From Bacteroidales bacterium (lineage in GTDB: Bacteria > Bacteroidota > Bacteroidia > Bacteroidales > F082): a stretch of DNA of 45,880 nucleotides. Below, piece after piece: positions 25,574-35,406 of the stretch; within the stretch, counting starts at the first letter, position 1, and every line of letters starts with the position of its first letter. The translations under genes were made by a program, and so were the position numbers. The DNA lies in the NCBI GenBank assembly GCA_017553625.1, contig JAFZKP010000014.1, positions 1-45,880 of the forward strand, written 5' to 3'. The notes beneath the pieces were generated by a model. It was not told where the DNA came from, searched no databases, and worked only from the letters and a program-made list of their open reading frames with translations.

Positions 25574-26712
25574 AATGCGTTTATTATTCTTTCGCATGCC
25601 AACCCGTCGCCGTATGGGTTCACAGCCTGACTCATTGTGTTATAATAGTCGTTGTCGGTCAATAACTTGGAAACTTCACCCACAATTTTATCGTAGTCTG
25701 TACCGACAAGTTTCACCGTTCCGGCTTCAAGAGCTTCGGGGCGTTCGGTCGTGTCGCGCATCACCAATACAGGTTTGCCCAGACCTGGAGCTTCCTCCTG
25801 AATACCACCACTGTCGGTCAAAACCAGATACGACTTCTCCATCATATACACAAAGTTAAGATAATCAAGAGGTTCGATGAAGAAAATATTGCCCAATTCA
25901 TTCAAATTCTCACCAAATACTTCATGAATCGGTTTGCGAACATTGGGATTCAGGTGCATAGGATAAACGAAGTCGACATCAGGGAATTTCTTTGTCAAAT
26001 CGTTTATTGCGGTGCATAATCTGATGAATCCGTCACCAAAATTCTCGCGGCGGTGACCTGTTATCAGTATGAGTCTCCTTTCACCGAGGCGCTTCACGTC
26101 GTAACCGTTGCTTAAGATGCTTTTTTCAATCTTGTTTTCAAGGTTTTTGTCGGTGTTTATTTTATTTACAACCAGATAAAGTGCATCAATTACGGTGTTA
26201 CCTGTGACGATAATGTGTTGGTTATCAATGTTTTCGTTTAAAAGATTTTGCCTGCTGAGTTCTGTCGGGGCAAAATGGATGCTTGCGATACGTCCGGTGA
26301 TTTGGCGATTCATTTCTTCGGGCCATGGACTGTAAATGTTGTTTGTTCTCAGTCCTGCTTCAACATGTCCGACTGGAATCTGCTGGTAAAAAGCCGCCAA
26401 TGCCGCCGCCGTGGAGGTGGTGGTGTCGCCGTGAACAAGTACCAAATCAGGCTTCGCTTCATTCAAAACGTTGCGCATGCCGACCAACACACGCGAAGTG
26501 ATGTCATACAAATCCTGACCTTTTTGCATGATGTTCAAATCGTAATCTGGTTTGATTTCGAAGATGTCGAGAACCTGGTCGAGCATTTCGCGGTGCTGTG
26601 CTGTGACACACACCATAGTTTGAAACTCGTGATGTTGCTTCAGTTTTATCACCAAAGGAGCCATCTTGATAGCCTCTGGGCGCGTTCCAAAAACCAACAG
26701 TATCTTTTTCAT
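25570..26712 (-). CDS. wecB: UDP-N-acetylglucosamine 2-epimerase (non-hydrolysing)
   Basis: WecB (380 residues) interconverts UDP-GlcNAc and UDP-ManNAc. Clear family motifs are [19 protein letters not shown] at the N-terminus, [59 protein letters not shown] and, in the C-terminal half, [30 protein letters not shown]. The length is standard. The start overlaps the wecC stop by four bases, and the following glycosyltransferase overlaps its stop, so the three genes form one translationally coupled set. The product feeds WecC. Confidence 0.96.
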   Translation of the reverse strand: MKKILLVFGTRPEAIKMAPLVIKLKQHHEFQTMVCVTAQHREMLDQVLDIFEIKPDYDLNIMQKGQDLYDITSRVLVGMRNVLNEAKPDLVLVHGDTTTSTAAALAAFYQQIPVGHVEAGLRTNNIYSPWPEEMNRQITGRIASIHFAPTELSRQNLLNENIDNQHIIVTGNTVIDALYLVVNKINTDKNLENKIEKSILSNGYDVKRLGERRLILITGHRRENFGDGFIRLCTAINDLTKKFPDVDFVYPMHLNPNVRKPIHEVFGENLNELGNIFFIEPLDYLNFVYMMEKSYLVLTDSGGIQEEAPGLGKPVLVMRDTTERPEALEAGTVKLVGTDYDKIVGEVSKLLTDNDYYNTMSQAVNPYGDGLACERIINAL

Positions 26713-27917
26713 ATCTTCTTAAATGTCCCGCAGAAATCCAAAACAATGACATCTTTTCTGTAGTTCAATTCAGAAAATTCTTTGTGGTTTACTAGAAAAA
26801 CAACGATGTCGGCAGTGTCGTATGCAGTCTTTAAGTCGGTGAGCTTGAATAACTTATGATTTTTAACGTTTGGCTCAACAATCATTATATCGGCGTTGTT
26901 GCACGAATGAACGATATTGGTTGTTATTGATTGTGCCGGTGACTCGCGTAAATCATCTATATTCGGCTTGAAAGCAAGTCCCATCATGGCGACTTTAGGC
27001 TTGCGTTTGTATTTCAACTCAAATTCAAGGATGTGGTTTTTCACTTTTTCGACGCACCACAAAGCCTTGTAATTATTTATTTCTCTTGCAGTTGCAATAA
27101 TCTTTGATTCTTTGGGGAAATCAGCTGTTATAAAATACGGGTCAACGGCAATGCAATGACCTCCCACACCGCAACCTGGCTGCAAAATATTCACTCTTGG
27201 ATGTTTGTTTGCCAGATTAATGAGTTCCCAAATGTTGATGCCTGCTTTGTCGCAAATCATGGAAAGCTCGTTGGCGAAAGCTATCTGCACGTCGCGTGAT
27301 GAGTTTTCTGTTAGCTTGCACATTTCTGCTGTGCGGCTGTTTGTCGAATGCAACTCACCTTTCACAAAAATCTTGTAAAAAGACTTTGCTTTTTCAGTCG
27401 AAGACTCGTCGATTCCTCCAATGACACGGTCGTTGTGCTCCAATTCGAAAATCACATTGCCAGGAAGCACTCTTTCAGGACAATATGCTATGAAAATATT
27501 TCCTTGAAGATCAGGTCTTTGTGAGAAAATCAACTCAGCCATCTTTTCCGTTGTTCCGACAGGGGAAGTTGATTCTATAACAAACAAATCACCTTTTTTA
27601 AGATAAGGGATTACCATTCTTGTTGCAGACTCCACATAAGAAATATCTGGTTCGTGATTGCCTTTGAATGGTGTCGGGACAACGATAAAATACGCGTCAC
27701 TTTCCTTTGGCTCGGTATAAGCCTTGAATTTATTTGATTCAATAACTTCCTGCAGAAGCTGTTTCATACCAGGCTCTATGATATGCAGTTCGCCTTGGTT
27801 AGTCTCATCAACGATGCTTTTGTTGATGTCAACACCAATTACATCGACTCCGTGTTTGGCTGCAATAATAGCCGTTGGGAGGCCAATGTATCCTAAACCC
27901 ATGAAACAAGCTTTCAT
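26709..27917 (-). CDS. wecC: UDP-N-acetyl-D-mannosamine dehydrogenase
   Basis: WecC (402 residues) oxidises UDP-ManNAc to UDP-ManNAcA with NAD+. The N-terminal Rossmann motif is [15 protein letters not shown], followed by [15 protein letters not shown] and the [12 protein letters not shown] loop. The central domain has the [18 protein letters not shown] helix and the catalytic-Cys region [15 protein letters not shown]. The C-terminal domain has [21 protein letters not shown]. It begins 11 bases after the atpG stop, so it probably lies on the ATP synthase transcript, an unusual arrangement. UDP-ManNAcA is a donor for acidic surface polysaccharides in the neighbouring pathway. Confidence 0.95.
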   Translation of the reverse strand: MKACFMGLGYIGLPTAIIAAKHGVDVIGVDINKSIVDETNQGELHIIEPGMKQLLQEVIESNKFKAYTEPKESDAYFIVVPTPFKGNHEPDISYVESATRMVIPYLKKGDLFVIESTSPVGTTEKMAELIFSQRPDLQGNIFIAYCPERVLPGNVIFELEHNDRVIGGIDESSTEKAKSFYKIFVKGELHSTNSRTAEMCKLTENSSRDVQIAFANELSMICDKAGINIWELINLANKHPRVNILQPGCGVGGHCIAVDPYFITADFPKESKIIATAREINNYKALWCVEKVKNHILEFELKYKRKPKVAMMGLAFKPNIDDLRESPAQSITTNIVHSCNNADIMIVEPNVKNHKLFKLTDLKTAYDTADIVVFLVNHKEFSELNYRKDVIVLDFCGTFKKI

Positions 27918-27928
27918 AATATCTTGAA

Positions 27929-28825
27929 TTACAACGCATTAGCGCCGCCGACAATTTCGATAATCTCGTTCGTGATTGCCGATTGACGTGCTTTGTTGTA
28001 TGACAGGTTGAGTTCTTTAAGAAGTTCGGCTGCGTTGTCGGTTGCTTTTGTCATTGACACCATCCTCGCGCCATGCTCCGATGTCAGACTGTCAACCAAT
28101 ACTTTATAAACTTGAAGCTTCAAGGACTTGGGTATCAATGAGTTGAGAATCTCTTCTTTCGATGGCTGGAAGATATACTCAATGTCGCTGATATTGCTTA
28201 CTTTCTTTTCTGACGGTTTGGTGTCAGCAATCGGAAGAAACTGCTCCCTCACCAAAATCTGCGTGCCAGCGTTCTTAAACTGATTGTAAATGAATACGAT
28301 ACGATCATATTTTTCTTCGACGAAGTCTTTCATCAGTTTTTCGGCAAACTCAACGGCATTGTCATACGACAACTTGTCGAGAAGCTCGTTCTCATTGCCA
28401 AGGATGCGGTATTTCCTGAAGCGCAGGGTCTCTTCCACCTTTTTGCTTATGCAGAGAATATCAACGTTGCCTTTGTCATATTGAACCTGATAGTCGGTTT
28501 TTATTGCGCTGATGATGTCACGAATCACGTTCGCGTTGAACACTCCGCACAATCCTTTGTTGGATGCCACCGGGATGAGAAGAATCTTCTCATCCTCGAT
28601 GTTCTCCTTGTGTGTTTTGGTATAGACACCTTCCGCTGAGGTCTGTAACGATGACGACAGGTTTTGCATTATCTCGTAGAGTTTGGATGCGTAGGGGCGG
28701 AGAGCCACAATCGCGCTTTGCGACTTACGTAGCTTCGACGCCGACACCATCTTCATTGCAGAGGTGATCTGCATCGTCGAATTCACCGAGTTGATTCGTG
28801 TCCTTACTTCCTTGAGATTTGCCAT
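27929..28825 (-). CDS. atpG: ATP synthase F1 subunit gamma
   Basis: The gamma subunit (298 residues) is the rotating central stalk of F1. The N-terminal helix MANLKEVRTRINSVNSTMQITSAMKMVSASKLRK and the C-terminal helix DNAAELLKELNLSYNKARQSAITNEIIEIVGGANAL are highly characteristic; together they form the coiled coil inside the alpha/beta ring. The segment LLIPVASNKGLCGVFNANV is also typical. It is the last subunit gene of the cluster, five bases after atpA, and wecC follows after 11 bases. Confidence 0.97.
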   Translation of the reverse strand: MANLKEVRTRINSVNSTMQITSAMKMVSASKLRKSQSAIVALRPYASKLYEIMQNLSSSLQTSAEGVYTKTHKENIEDEKILLIPVASNKGLCGVFNANVIRDIISAIKTDYQVQYDKGNVDILCISKKVEETLRFRKYRILGNENELLDKLSYDNAVEFAEKLMKDFVEEKYDRIVFIYNQFKNAGTQILVREQFLPIADTKPSEKKVSNISDIEYIFQPSKEEILNSLIPKSLKLQVYKVLVDSLTSEHGARMVSMTKATDNAAELLKELNLSYNKARQSAITNEIIEIVGGANAL

Positions 28826-28830
28826 AGTTA

Positions 28831-30420
<1,590 letters not shown>

Positions 30421-30422
30421 AA

Positions 30423-30980
30423 TTAATATCCTTTAATATACAAATTATTCGTGAATAACGATTCAAGATTATTCAACTTTGTCTTGATGCTCTCATCATA
30501 TTGGTAATCAAGATAGTTGATGATGAATCCTCCGATGATATTTTTGTCTATCTTGTTGATAATCTTGATATCACCTTTTGTTTTTTTCTTGATGAAACCT
30601 ACGATTCTGTTTTGTTTCTCTTCGTCGATTGCCACGGCTGTGGTAATGGTCACTTCGGAGATGTTTTTATAATCGTTGTACAGCTTTTGATAAGTGTCGA
30701 TAATGTCATGGATTATCTCAGGATGGTTGTTTTCGATCATAAGATGGACAAACCTCAGCGTGACGTTTGATATTTTACCTTCGAAAACCTTTCTGATGAT
30801 AGTCTTTTTCTTGCTTTTCAACACGAACGGCTGTGACAGTATGCTACGCAACTCGCGGTTCTCAATAATCGTCTTTGAGACAAGCTCGAGATCCACAAGA
30901 CCTTCGTCCTCCATATTATGTTGTATGGCGAATTCGAGGAAGGCTTTGGAGTAGCGTCGTATTAATAACGTATTCTTCAT
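30423..30980 (-). CDS. atpH: ATP synthase F1 subunit delta
   Basis: The delta subunit (185 residues) joins the peripheral stalk to the top of F1. It has the usual N-terminal helical bundle ([34 protein letters not shown] and [44 protein letters not shown]) and a C-terminal beta/helix part ([26 protein letters not shown]...[21 protein letters not shown]). Identification also rests on its place between atpF and atpA. Length is normal. Confidence 0.93.
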   Translation of the reverse strand: MKNTLLIRRYSKAFLEFAIQHNMEDEGLVDLELVSKTIIENRELRSILSQPFVLKSKKKTIIRKVFEGKISNVTLRFVHLMIENNHPEIIHDIIDTYQKLYNDYKNISEVTITTAVAIDEEKQNRIVGFIKKKTKGDIKIINKIDKNIIGGFIINYLDYQYDESIKTKLNNLESLFTNNLYIKGY

Positions 30981-30986
30981 ACTATC

Positions 30987-31481
30987 TTATTGTTTGTCAG
31001 CTTCTTTGATTATTCTGTTGATATAATCCATTTGCGCCTCATCGCTTGAGAGCTCTTTTTCAAGAATCTTCTCGGCGACTTTTATCGAGATGTTAGCGAT
31101 TTCGTTCTTGATGTCGGTCATGGCGGCTTTACGCTCGTTCTCGATGGTCTCTTTTGCCGATTCCACGAGGCGGTCGGTCTCTTCTTTAGCCTTGACTTTT
31201 GCCTCTTCTATGATTTTGTCGCGATACTGGCGCGCCTCGTTGAGCATCTCTTCGCGTTCCTCACGTGCTTTTTGGAGAAGTTCCTCGTTCTTTGCCTGGA
31301 GATTCCTCATCTCTTCGTGGGTGCGCTCAGCTATTTCGAGAGCCTCGGTGATTTTCTCCTCACGATTCTTCAAGGTCTTTCCAATGACAGGAAAAGCAAA
31401 TTTGACAAGGATGAAAAACACAATCAGAAATGCGATTGTCATCCAGAAAATCAACCCAAAATCAGGAGATATTAATTCCAT
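30987..31481 (-). CDS. atpF: ATP synthase F0 subunit b
   Basis: The b subunit (164 residues) forms the peripheral stalk. An N-terminal membrane helix (about residues 8-32, FGLIFWMTIAFLIVFFILVKFAF) is followed by a long charged helix rich in Glu, Lys and Arg, such as KNREEKITEALEIAERTHEEMR. This helix forms a coiled-coil dimer. Length is close to E. coli (156). Six bases separate it from atpH, while 81 bases containing a hairpin separate it from atpE upstream. Confidence 0.94.
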   Translation of the reverse strand: MELISPDFGLIFWMTIAFLIVFFILVKFAFPVIGKTLKNREEKITEALEIAERTHEEMRNLQAKNEELLQKAREEREEMLNEARQYRDKIIEEAKVKAKEETDRLVESAKETIENERKAAMTDIKNEIANISIKVAEKILEKELSSDEAQMDYINRIIKEADKQ

Positions 31482-31522
31482 ATTTTTACTTTTTTATTTT
31501 CTTCCTTTAATTTAAAGTGAAT

Positions 31523-31553
31523 CTTAGGTTGCAACCAACCGTTACAACCTAAG
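31523..31553 (-). promoter_or_regulatory. Intercistronic hairpin between atpE and atpF
   Basis: Perfect 9-base arms CTTAGGTTG (31523-31531) and CAACCTAAG (31545-31553) enclose a 13-base loop, beginning 10 bases after the atpE stop. No T-run follows on the coding strand, so it is probably not a full terminator. It could protect the 3' end of atpE mRNA or reduce downstream reading, raising c-subunit supply relative to b. Confidence 0.6.
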
Positions 31554-31562
31554 ACCGGTTTG

Positions 31563-31832
31563 TTAAGCAACAGCGATGAGCAAGCAGACGACCACTGCGA
31601 AAAGTGACACACCTTCCACGAAAGCGGCTGCCAAAATCATGCTTGTCTGGATGTTACCTGCTGCCTCAGGCTGACGTGCCATTGATTCCAATGCCGCGCT
31701 GCCGATTTTGCCGATACCCATTGCTGCGCCGATGACGGCGATACTTGCTGCAAGACCTGCGCCCAATTTTGCGAGAGGTGCCAAGTCGACTGCTGCTTTT
31801 GCTACTTCCTGTAACATGACTAATAATGACAT
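31563..31832 (-). CDS. atpE: ATP synthase F0 subunit c
   Basis: Subunit c (89 residues) makes the rotor ring. The first helix is AKLGAGLAASIAVIGAAMGIGKIGSAALESMARQPEA, with the conserved RQP loop, and the second is MILAAAFVEGVSLFAVVVCLLIAV with the ion-binding Glu. The Gln and Ser found beside this Glu in sodium-type c subunits (GQG in helix 1, ES in helix 2) are replaced by Ile (GIG) and Gly (EG), so proton coupling is predicted. The N-terminal ~15 residues are an extension. It lies 35 bases after atpB, and a hairpin follows its stop. Confidence 0.96.
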   Translation of the reverse strand: MSLLVMLQEVAKAAVDLAPLAKLGAGLAASIAVIGAAMGIGKIGSAALESMARQPEAAGNIQTSMILAAAFVEGVSLFAVVVCLLIAVA

Positions 31833-31867
31833 AACTTTAAATTTATTTAGTTAATAAAAACGTTTTT

Positions 31868-32965
31868 CTAATGATGATGTTCTTTGCTCGCCATTCCGAA
31901 ATACAATGCCGAGAGCAGAGTGAACACGTATGCCTGGATATATGCCACAAGCAACTCTATCGCATCGACGAAGATGACGAGAATCAAGGAGAACACCGAC
32001 ATTCCGACTCCTCCTCCCACGCTGATTTGCGCCACGATGAAGATACTGCTGATAAAGCCAAGCACCACGATATGACCTGCGGTGATATTTGCAAAAAGAC
32101 GTATTGCCAACACCACTGGTTTTGTGAAACATCCCACTGTCTCAATCAATGGCATCAGCGGAATAGGCAGTTTCAAGAACCACGGCACACCTGGAGTGTT
32201 TACTATATCCTTATAATATTCCTTGTTTCCGAACAGGTTTGTAATCAAAAATGTTAAAACGGCTAAAGTTGCAGTGATTGCAATGTTTCCCGTAAGGTTG
32301 GCACCGAATGGGAAGAACGGAATCAAGCCGAGCAGGTTGTTGAAAAAGATGAAGAAAAACACTGTTATCAGATATGGGAGATAACGGTCGACGTGATTTT
32401 TGTCGATGGCTTTCAGCGCTATGTCGTCACGGACGTAGCAGATGAGCCACTCAAACAGCGACTGCAAGCCTTTCGGCGCTTTCTCTCCTCTTTTTCGGTA
32501 GGCTTTTGCAACGAGTAGGAACAGCACCACGAGGATTGTGCATGAGATAAAAAGACCTAAGACATTTTTCGTTATCGAGATGTCAAACGGGCGTTTCTGT
32601 GTGCCGTCGGCATTGAGAATCACCACCTTGCCTTTGTATTTGCCCTCGTGAGGGATGGCGAATGTGATGTCTTCAGAATTGGTCTTGTTTACCGTGACGT
32701 ATGTGTTGTCGTGATGGAATACTTTTGATGAGAAAGTGTAACATTTGCCTTCGTTGAAGACGATAATCGGGAGAGGAACGCTAACATGATGGCCTTTCCA
32801 TGTGAAAATATGCCAATCATAAGAGTCAAGAATGTGTTCGATAATCGTTTCACCCGCATTATATTGCTCATTGTTTTCTGTTTCGGCGAATGCAGGTGAG
32901 GTTGTGCCCCAAAGCAAACATATTAGAAATGAGAGACTTATAAAAAATTTCCTATTTTTCATCAT
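31868..32965 (-). CDS. atpB: ATP synthase F0 subunit a, long Bacteroidota form
   Basis: Subunit a (365 residues) is the stator half of the ion channel. An N-terminal signal-like segment (MMKNRKFFISLSFLICLLWG) and about 130 extracytoplasmic residues precede the usual membrane domain. This extension is typical of Bacteroidota; E. coli has 271 residues in total. The core has FFNNLLGLIPFFPFGANLTGN, the essential Arg in VLAIRLFANITAGHIV, and DAIELLVAYIQAYVFTLLSALYF near the end. I use the ATG at 32965; the frame is open to a TTG ten codons earlier, which is less likely. It is the first gene of the cluster, 35 bases upstream of atpE. It ends in a His-rich tail (HHH). Confidence 0.94.
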   Translation of the reverse strand: MMKNRKFFISLSFLICLLWGTTSPAFAETENNEQYNAGETIIEHILDSYDWHIFTWKGHHVSVPLPIIVFNEGKCYTFSSKVFHHDNTYVTVNKTNSEDITFAIPHEGKYKGKVVILNADGTQKRPFDISITKNVLGLFISCTILVVLFLLVAKAYRKRGEKAPKGLQSLFEWLICYVRDDIALKAIDKNHVDRYLPYLITVFFFIFFNNLLGLIPFFPFGANLTGNIAITATLAVLTFLITNLFGNKEYYKDIVNTPGVPWFLKLPIPLMPLIETVGCFTKPVVLAIRLFANITAGHIVVLGFISSIFIVAQISVGGGVGMSVFSLILVIFVDAIELLVAYIQAYVFTLLSALYFGMASKEHHH

Positions 32966-33085
32966 CAAAAAAGCATTCAATATTTTGAATTGCAATTATA
33001 CGATAATTTTTTAACAAAACAAAGTTTTTATTAAAAAAATGAAAAAAACATGTGATTTTTATAATCTTTCGAAAAAAACAGTCTG

Positions 33086-34006
33086 TCAGAGTACGATTTC
33101 GTCGTATTTTAAAACCACGTCAAGGCTTTTTTCCTTAAAATAGTCTTTAACCTCTGTTTCAGGAAGTTCTGTCGCTGCGAGGAAGAAGTCGCCGCCCCAG
33201 GCTCCAAGTGACTTGATGGCACCTTGAAAATCTGGGAATTGGGATTTTAACGGTGGCTGCTCAAGACAACGGCTCATGATTTCTTCATGGCGGGTAAGAA
33301 GTGCGCAAAAATCGTTGAAAGAAGTTGTTTTTGTTAGTGAATCGGAAATCTTGGAAATCTCTGAGCATTCTGTTGTGAAATCATTTGTTTTTGCTCTTTC
33401 TTTAAACGATTTCACTTCTTTGCCTGAACTCTGTTTGTGCCCCTGATAAACAAAATATAATTTGTTGGAAAATGCTGGTTTGAAATCAGCTTTTTCAACG
33501 ATTGGATTGCCGTTTTTGAGGCTATAAATAATTGGTTGTGAGGCTGTTGCGCAGGCGATGTCATAACCTGAGCCGCCCATGGTGCGTTTCAGGAGCTCGT
33601 ACGGATTCACGTCCGCCCATTGGGCGAGAAGCGAAATCAAAGTGGAGCTGCTGCCGAGACCCCAGTCTTTGTCAAATTCGAGACGCGTTGTGAAGAAATA
33701 ATCGTTGTGGTCTTGTAAGATATTGGGGTTCAACGACTTGATTTCTTTAAAAATCCTGCTGAGGTTGTCGGCCTTGTCCATGTCGTCGGAGGCGTGGACG
33801 GTGAAGTCGTGCTTGCTGAAGATTGAAGCGAACCAGAAGCCTTTTGGGGTGTAGGCGTCCCAGTGTATCATGCCGTTTTGGTCGTTGATGGTCGTGACTT
33901 CCATCGACTGCCCAAGATTCAGCGGCAACGCCAAGGCTCGTGCACCTTGTAATACAAGGTATTCGCCTGAAAGTAGGAATTTGCCGTTAGCGTGAAATTT
34001 AGCCAT
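33086..34006 (-). CDS. GYDIA-type GHMP kinase (mevalonate-kinase-like)
   Basis: This 306-residue small-molecule kinase of the GHMP superfamily is named for its GYDIA motif (MGGSGYDIACATAS). The N-terminal motif FHANGKFLLSGEYLVLQGARALALPL carries the usual substrate-binding Glu, and the ATP loop is KDWGLGSSSTLISLL. The third GHMP motif is weak, at SLGAWGGDFFLAA. It starts eight bases inside the end of the HMG-CoA reductase gene, so the two are translationally coupled and probably act in the same mevalonate pathway. Whether it phosphorylates mevalonate or phosphomevalonate cannot be told. No other mevalonate enzyme is in the window. Confidence 0.85.
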   Translation of the reverse strand: MAKFHANGKFLLSGEYLVLQGARALALPLNLGQSMEVTTINDQNGMIHWDAYTPKGFWFASIFSKHDFTVHASDDMDKADNLSRIFKEIKSLNPNILQDHNDYFFTTRLEFDKDWGLGSSSTLISLLAQWADVNPYELLKRTMGGSGYDIACATASQPIIYSLKNGNPIVEKADFKPAFSNKLYFVYQGHKQSSGKEVKSFKERAKTNDFTTECSEISKISDSLTKTTSFNDFCALLTRHEEIMSRCLEQPPLKSQFPDFQGAIKSLGAWGGDFFLAATELPETEVKDYFKEKSLDVVLKYDEIVL

Positions 34007-35318
34007 TGTTTTTTAAGAAATCCTCGACTCCGGCATACGTCACGGTTTTATCTTTAAAATATACCAGCGCCGCTGCTTTCTGTTCGTCGGTGGCGCCGAG
34101 TTGGTTGAGGATGTTGGCGAGGTGCATCTTCATATGTCCTTGCTGTATCCCTTTGGTTGTCAGCGACTTGACTGCGGCGTAGTTGTTGGCAAGTCCCATG
34201 GTGGCGGCTATCGTCATCAGCTCCGGTGCTGACGGATGTCCGAGCAATTCAAGCGATTCCTTTGCGAGAGGGTGGAGGCTCGTAAGACCGCCGATGGTGC
34301 CGAGAGCGATAGGAACTTCAAGCATGAACTTGAAAACGCCGTCGTTAATCTCGCATGAGCTGAGCGACTCATAATGTCCGTTGCGCGAGGCGTAGGCATG
34401 ACCTGCCGCCTCCGTGGCGCGGAAGTCGTTACCAGTGGCGATGACCACAGCGTCGATGCCGTTGTATATACCTTTATTATGTGTGGTGGCGCGGTATTCG
34501 TCTATGTGGGCGATGTCGACTGCCTTCTTGAATTTCTCAGCAAACCCTTGACCGTCAAGATGTTCATCGACGCCATCGAGGTCGTAAACAGGACACTCGA
34601 CCCACACTTTGACACGGCAGTTCGGAGTATAGTTCGACAAAATCGCCATCACAATCTCAACATTTTCGCCGCGACGCAGGAAATAATCCTGAAGTGTGTG
34701 ACCAAATGTCTCGAGGCACGAGTTGATGAAGTTGGCGCCCATCGAGTCGCAGGTGTTGAACGTGACGCGCAGCTGATAGTAGTTTTCGAGTTTGTCGGTG
34801 AAGTCAACGAGTTGAATGTCAAGGATTCCGCCACCACGTTTCTCCATCTTGGCGGTTATTTCTTTCGTCGAATTTCGAAGCTCGACCTCAATCTCTGGCA
34901 TGAGGTTTTTAAGTGTTTCCTTGTCGCCTTTGTAGCAGAAATGCAACTGCCCAACTTTCTGAACGTCAACCACTTCGGCGTGGAATCCGCCACGGTCGCC
35001 CCAGAATTTCGCTGCTGCGGATGCTGCCGCCACGACGCTGCTTTCCTCGATGACCATAGGCACCATGTAAATCTTGCCGTTGATCATCACATTGGGCGAA
35101 ACGCCATACGGAATATGGAAATTGGAGATTGTGTTCTCACTGAACTCGTCGAACTGCTTCTGTTTCTCGCTGTCGGAATACCAGAAACCTTTCAAAAGGG
35201 CAATAAATTCCCCGGGATTCTCAATATATTCTGAAACAGCCTTCAATTTGTCCTCTTTCAGAAGCTTCGAAAATCCTTTGATGATGCTGTCGCGTCTTCT
35301 TGGTCTCTCTTCTTCCAT
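33999..35318 (-). CDS. Hydroxymethylglutaryl-CoA reductase, class II
   Basis: This is a 439-residue class II (often called degradative) HMG-CoA reductase. Catalytic motifs are EESSVVAAASAAAKFW (Glu), FNTCDSMGANFINS (cofactor and substrate region), RATTHNKGIYNGID (Lys), VVIATGNDFRA (Asp) and the late QQGHMKMH (His), plus GTIGGLTSLHP. In Bacteroidota with the mevalonate pathway this enzyme works in the biosynthetic direction, making mevalonate; the coupled GHMP kinase supports that. I use the ATG at 35318, because the frame opens only four codons earlier at a TTG that overlaps the -7 element. Its leader would be only a few bases. It is divergent from the thioredoxin-like gene. Confidence 0.93.
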   Translation of the reverse strand: MEEERPRRRDSIIKGFSKLLKEDKLKAVSEYIENPGEFIALLKGFWYSDSEKQKQFDEFSENTISNFHIPYGVSPNVMINGKIYMVPMVIEESSVVAAASAAAKFWGDRGGFHAEVVDVQKVGQLHFCYKGDKETLKNLMPEIEVELRNSTKEITAKMEKRGGGILDIQLVDFTDKLENYYQLRVTFNTCDSMGANFINSCLETFGHTLQDYFLRRGENVEIVMAILSNYTPNCRVKVWVECPVYDLDGVDEHLDGQGFAEKFKKAVDIAHIDEYRATTHNKGIYNGIDAVVIATGNDFRATEAAGHAYASRNGHYESLSSCEINDGVFKFMLEVPIALGTIGGLTSLHPLAKESLELLGHPSAPELMTIAATMGLANNYAAVKSLTTKGIQQGHMKMHLANILNQLGATDEQKAAALVYFKDKTVTYAGVEDFLKNNG

Positions 35319-35327
35319 AACAAGGTG

Positions 35328-35335
35328 CAAAATTA
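35328..35335 (-). promoter_or_regulatory. Promoter -7 element for the mevalonate gene pair
   Basis: TAATTTTG on the minus strand ends nine bases before the ATG at 35318, giving a leader of about three to four bases. No clear -33 TTG is seen. Confidence 0.5.
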
Positions 35336-35368
35336 CAAAATCTCACGCAGATATTACAGAATTTTTTG

Positions 35369-35376
35369 TAATTTTG
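35369..35376 (+). promoter_or_regulatory. Promoter -7 element for the thioredoxin-like gene
   Basis: TAATTTTG matches TAnnTTTG and lies 30 bases upstream of the ATG at 35407. It faces the identical motif at 35328-35335 on the other strand. Confidence 0.5.
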
Positions 35377-35406
35377 CTTTCTGATATTAACATAAAATTT
35401 AAAACT

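Noticed and set aside
31851-32132. A 93-codon minus-strand frame in the atpB region
   Set aside because: It overlaps atpB in another frame and has no membrane or domain pattern.
32966-32995. A ten-codon longer start for atpB
   Set aside because: It would use TTG and place polar residues before an otherwise good signal-like segment; the ATG at 32965 is simpler.
34374-35234. A 286-codon open frame on the plus strand
   Set aside because: It lies fully antisense to the HMG-CoA reductase gene, which carries all catalytic motifs; the translated frame is low-information and His/Val-rich like other antisense shadows here.
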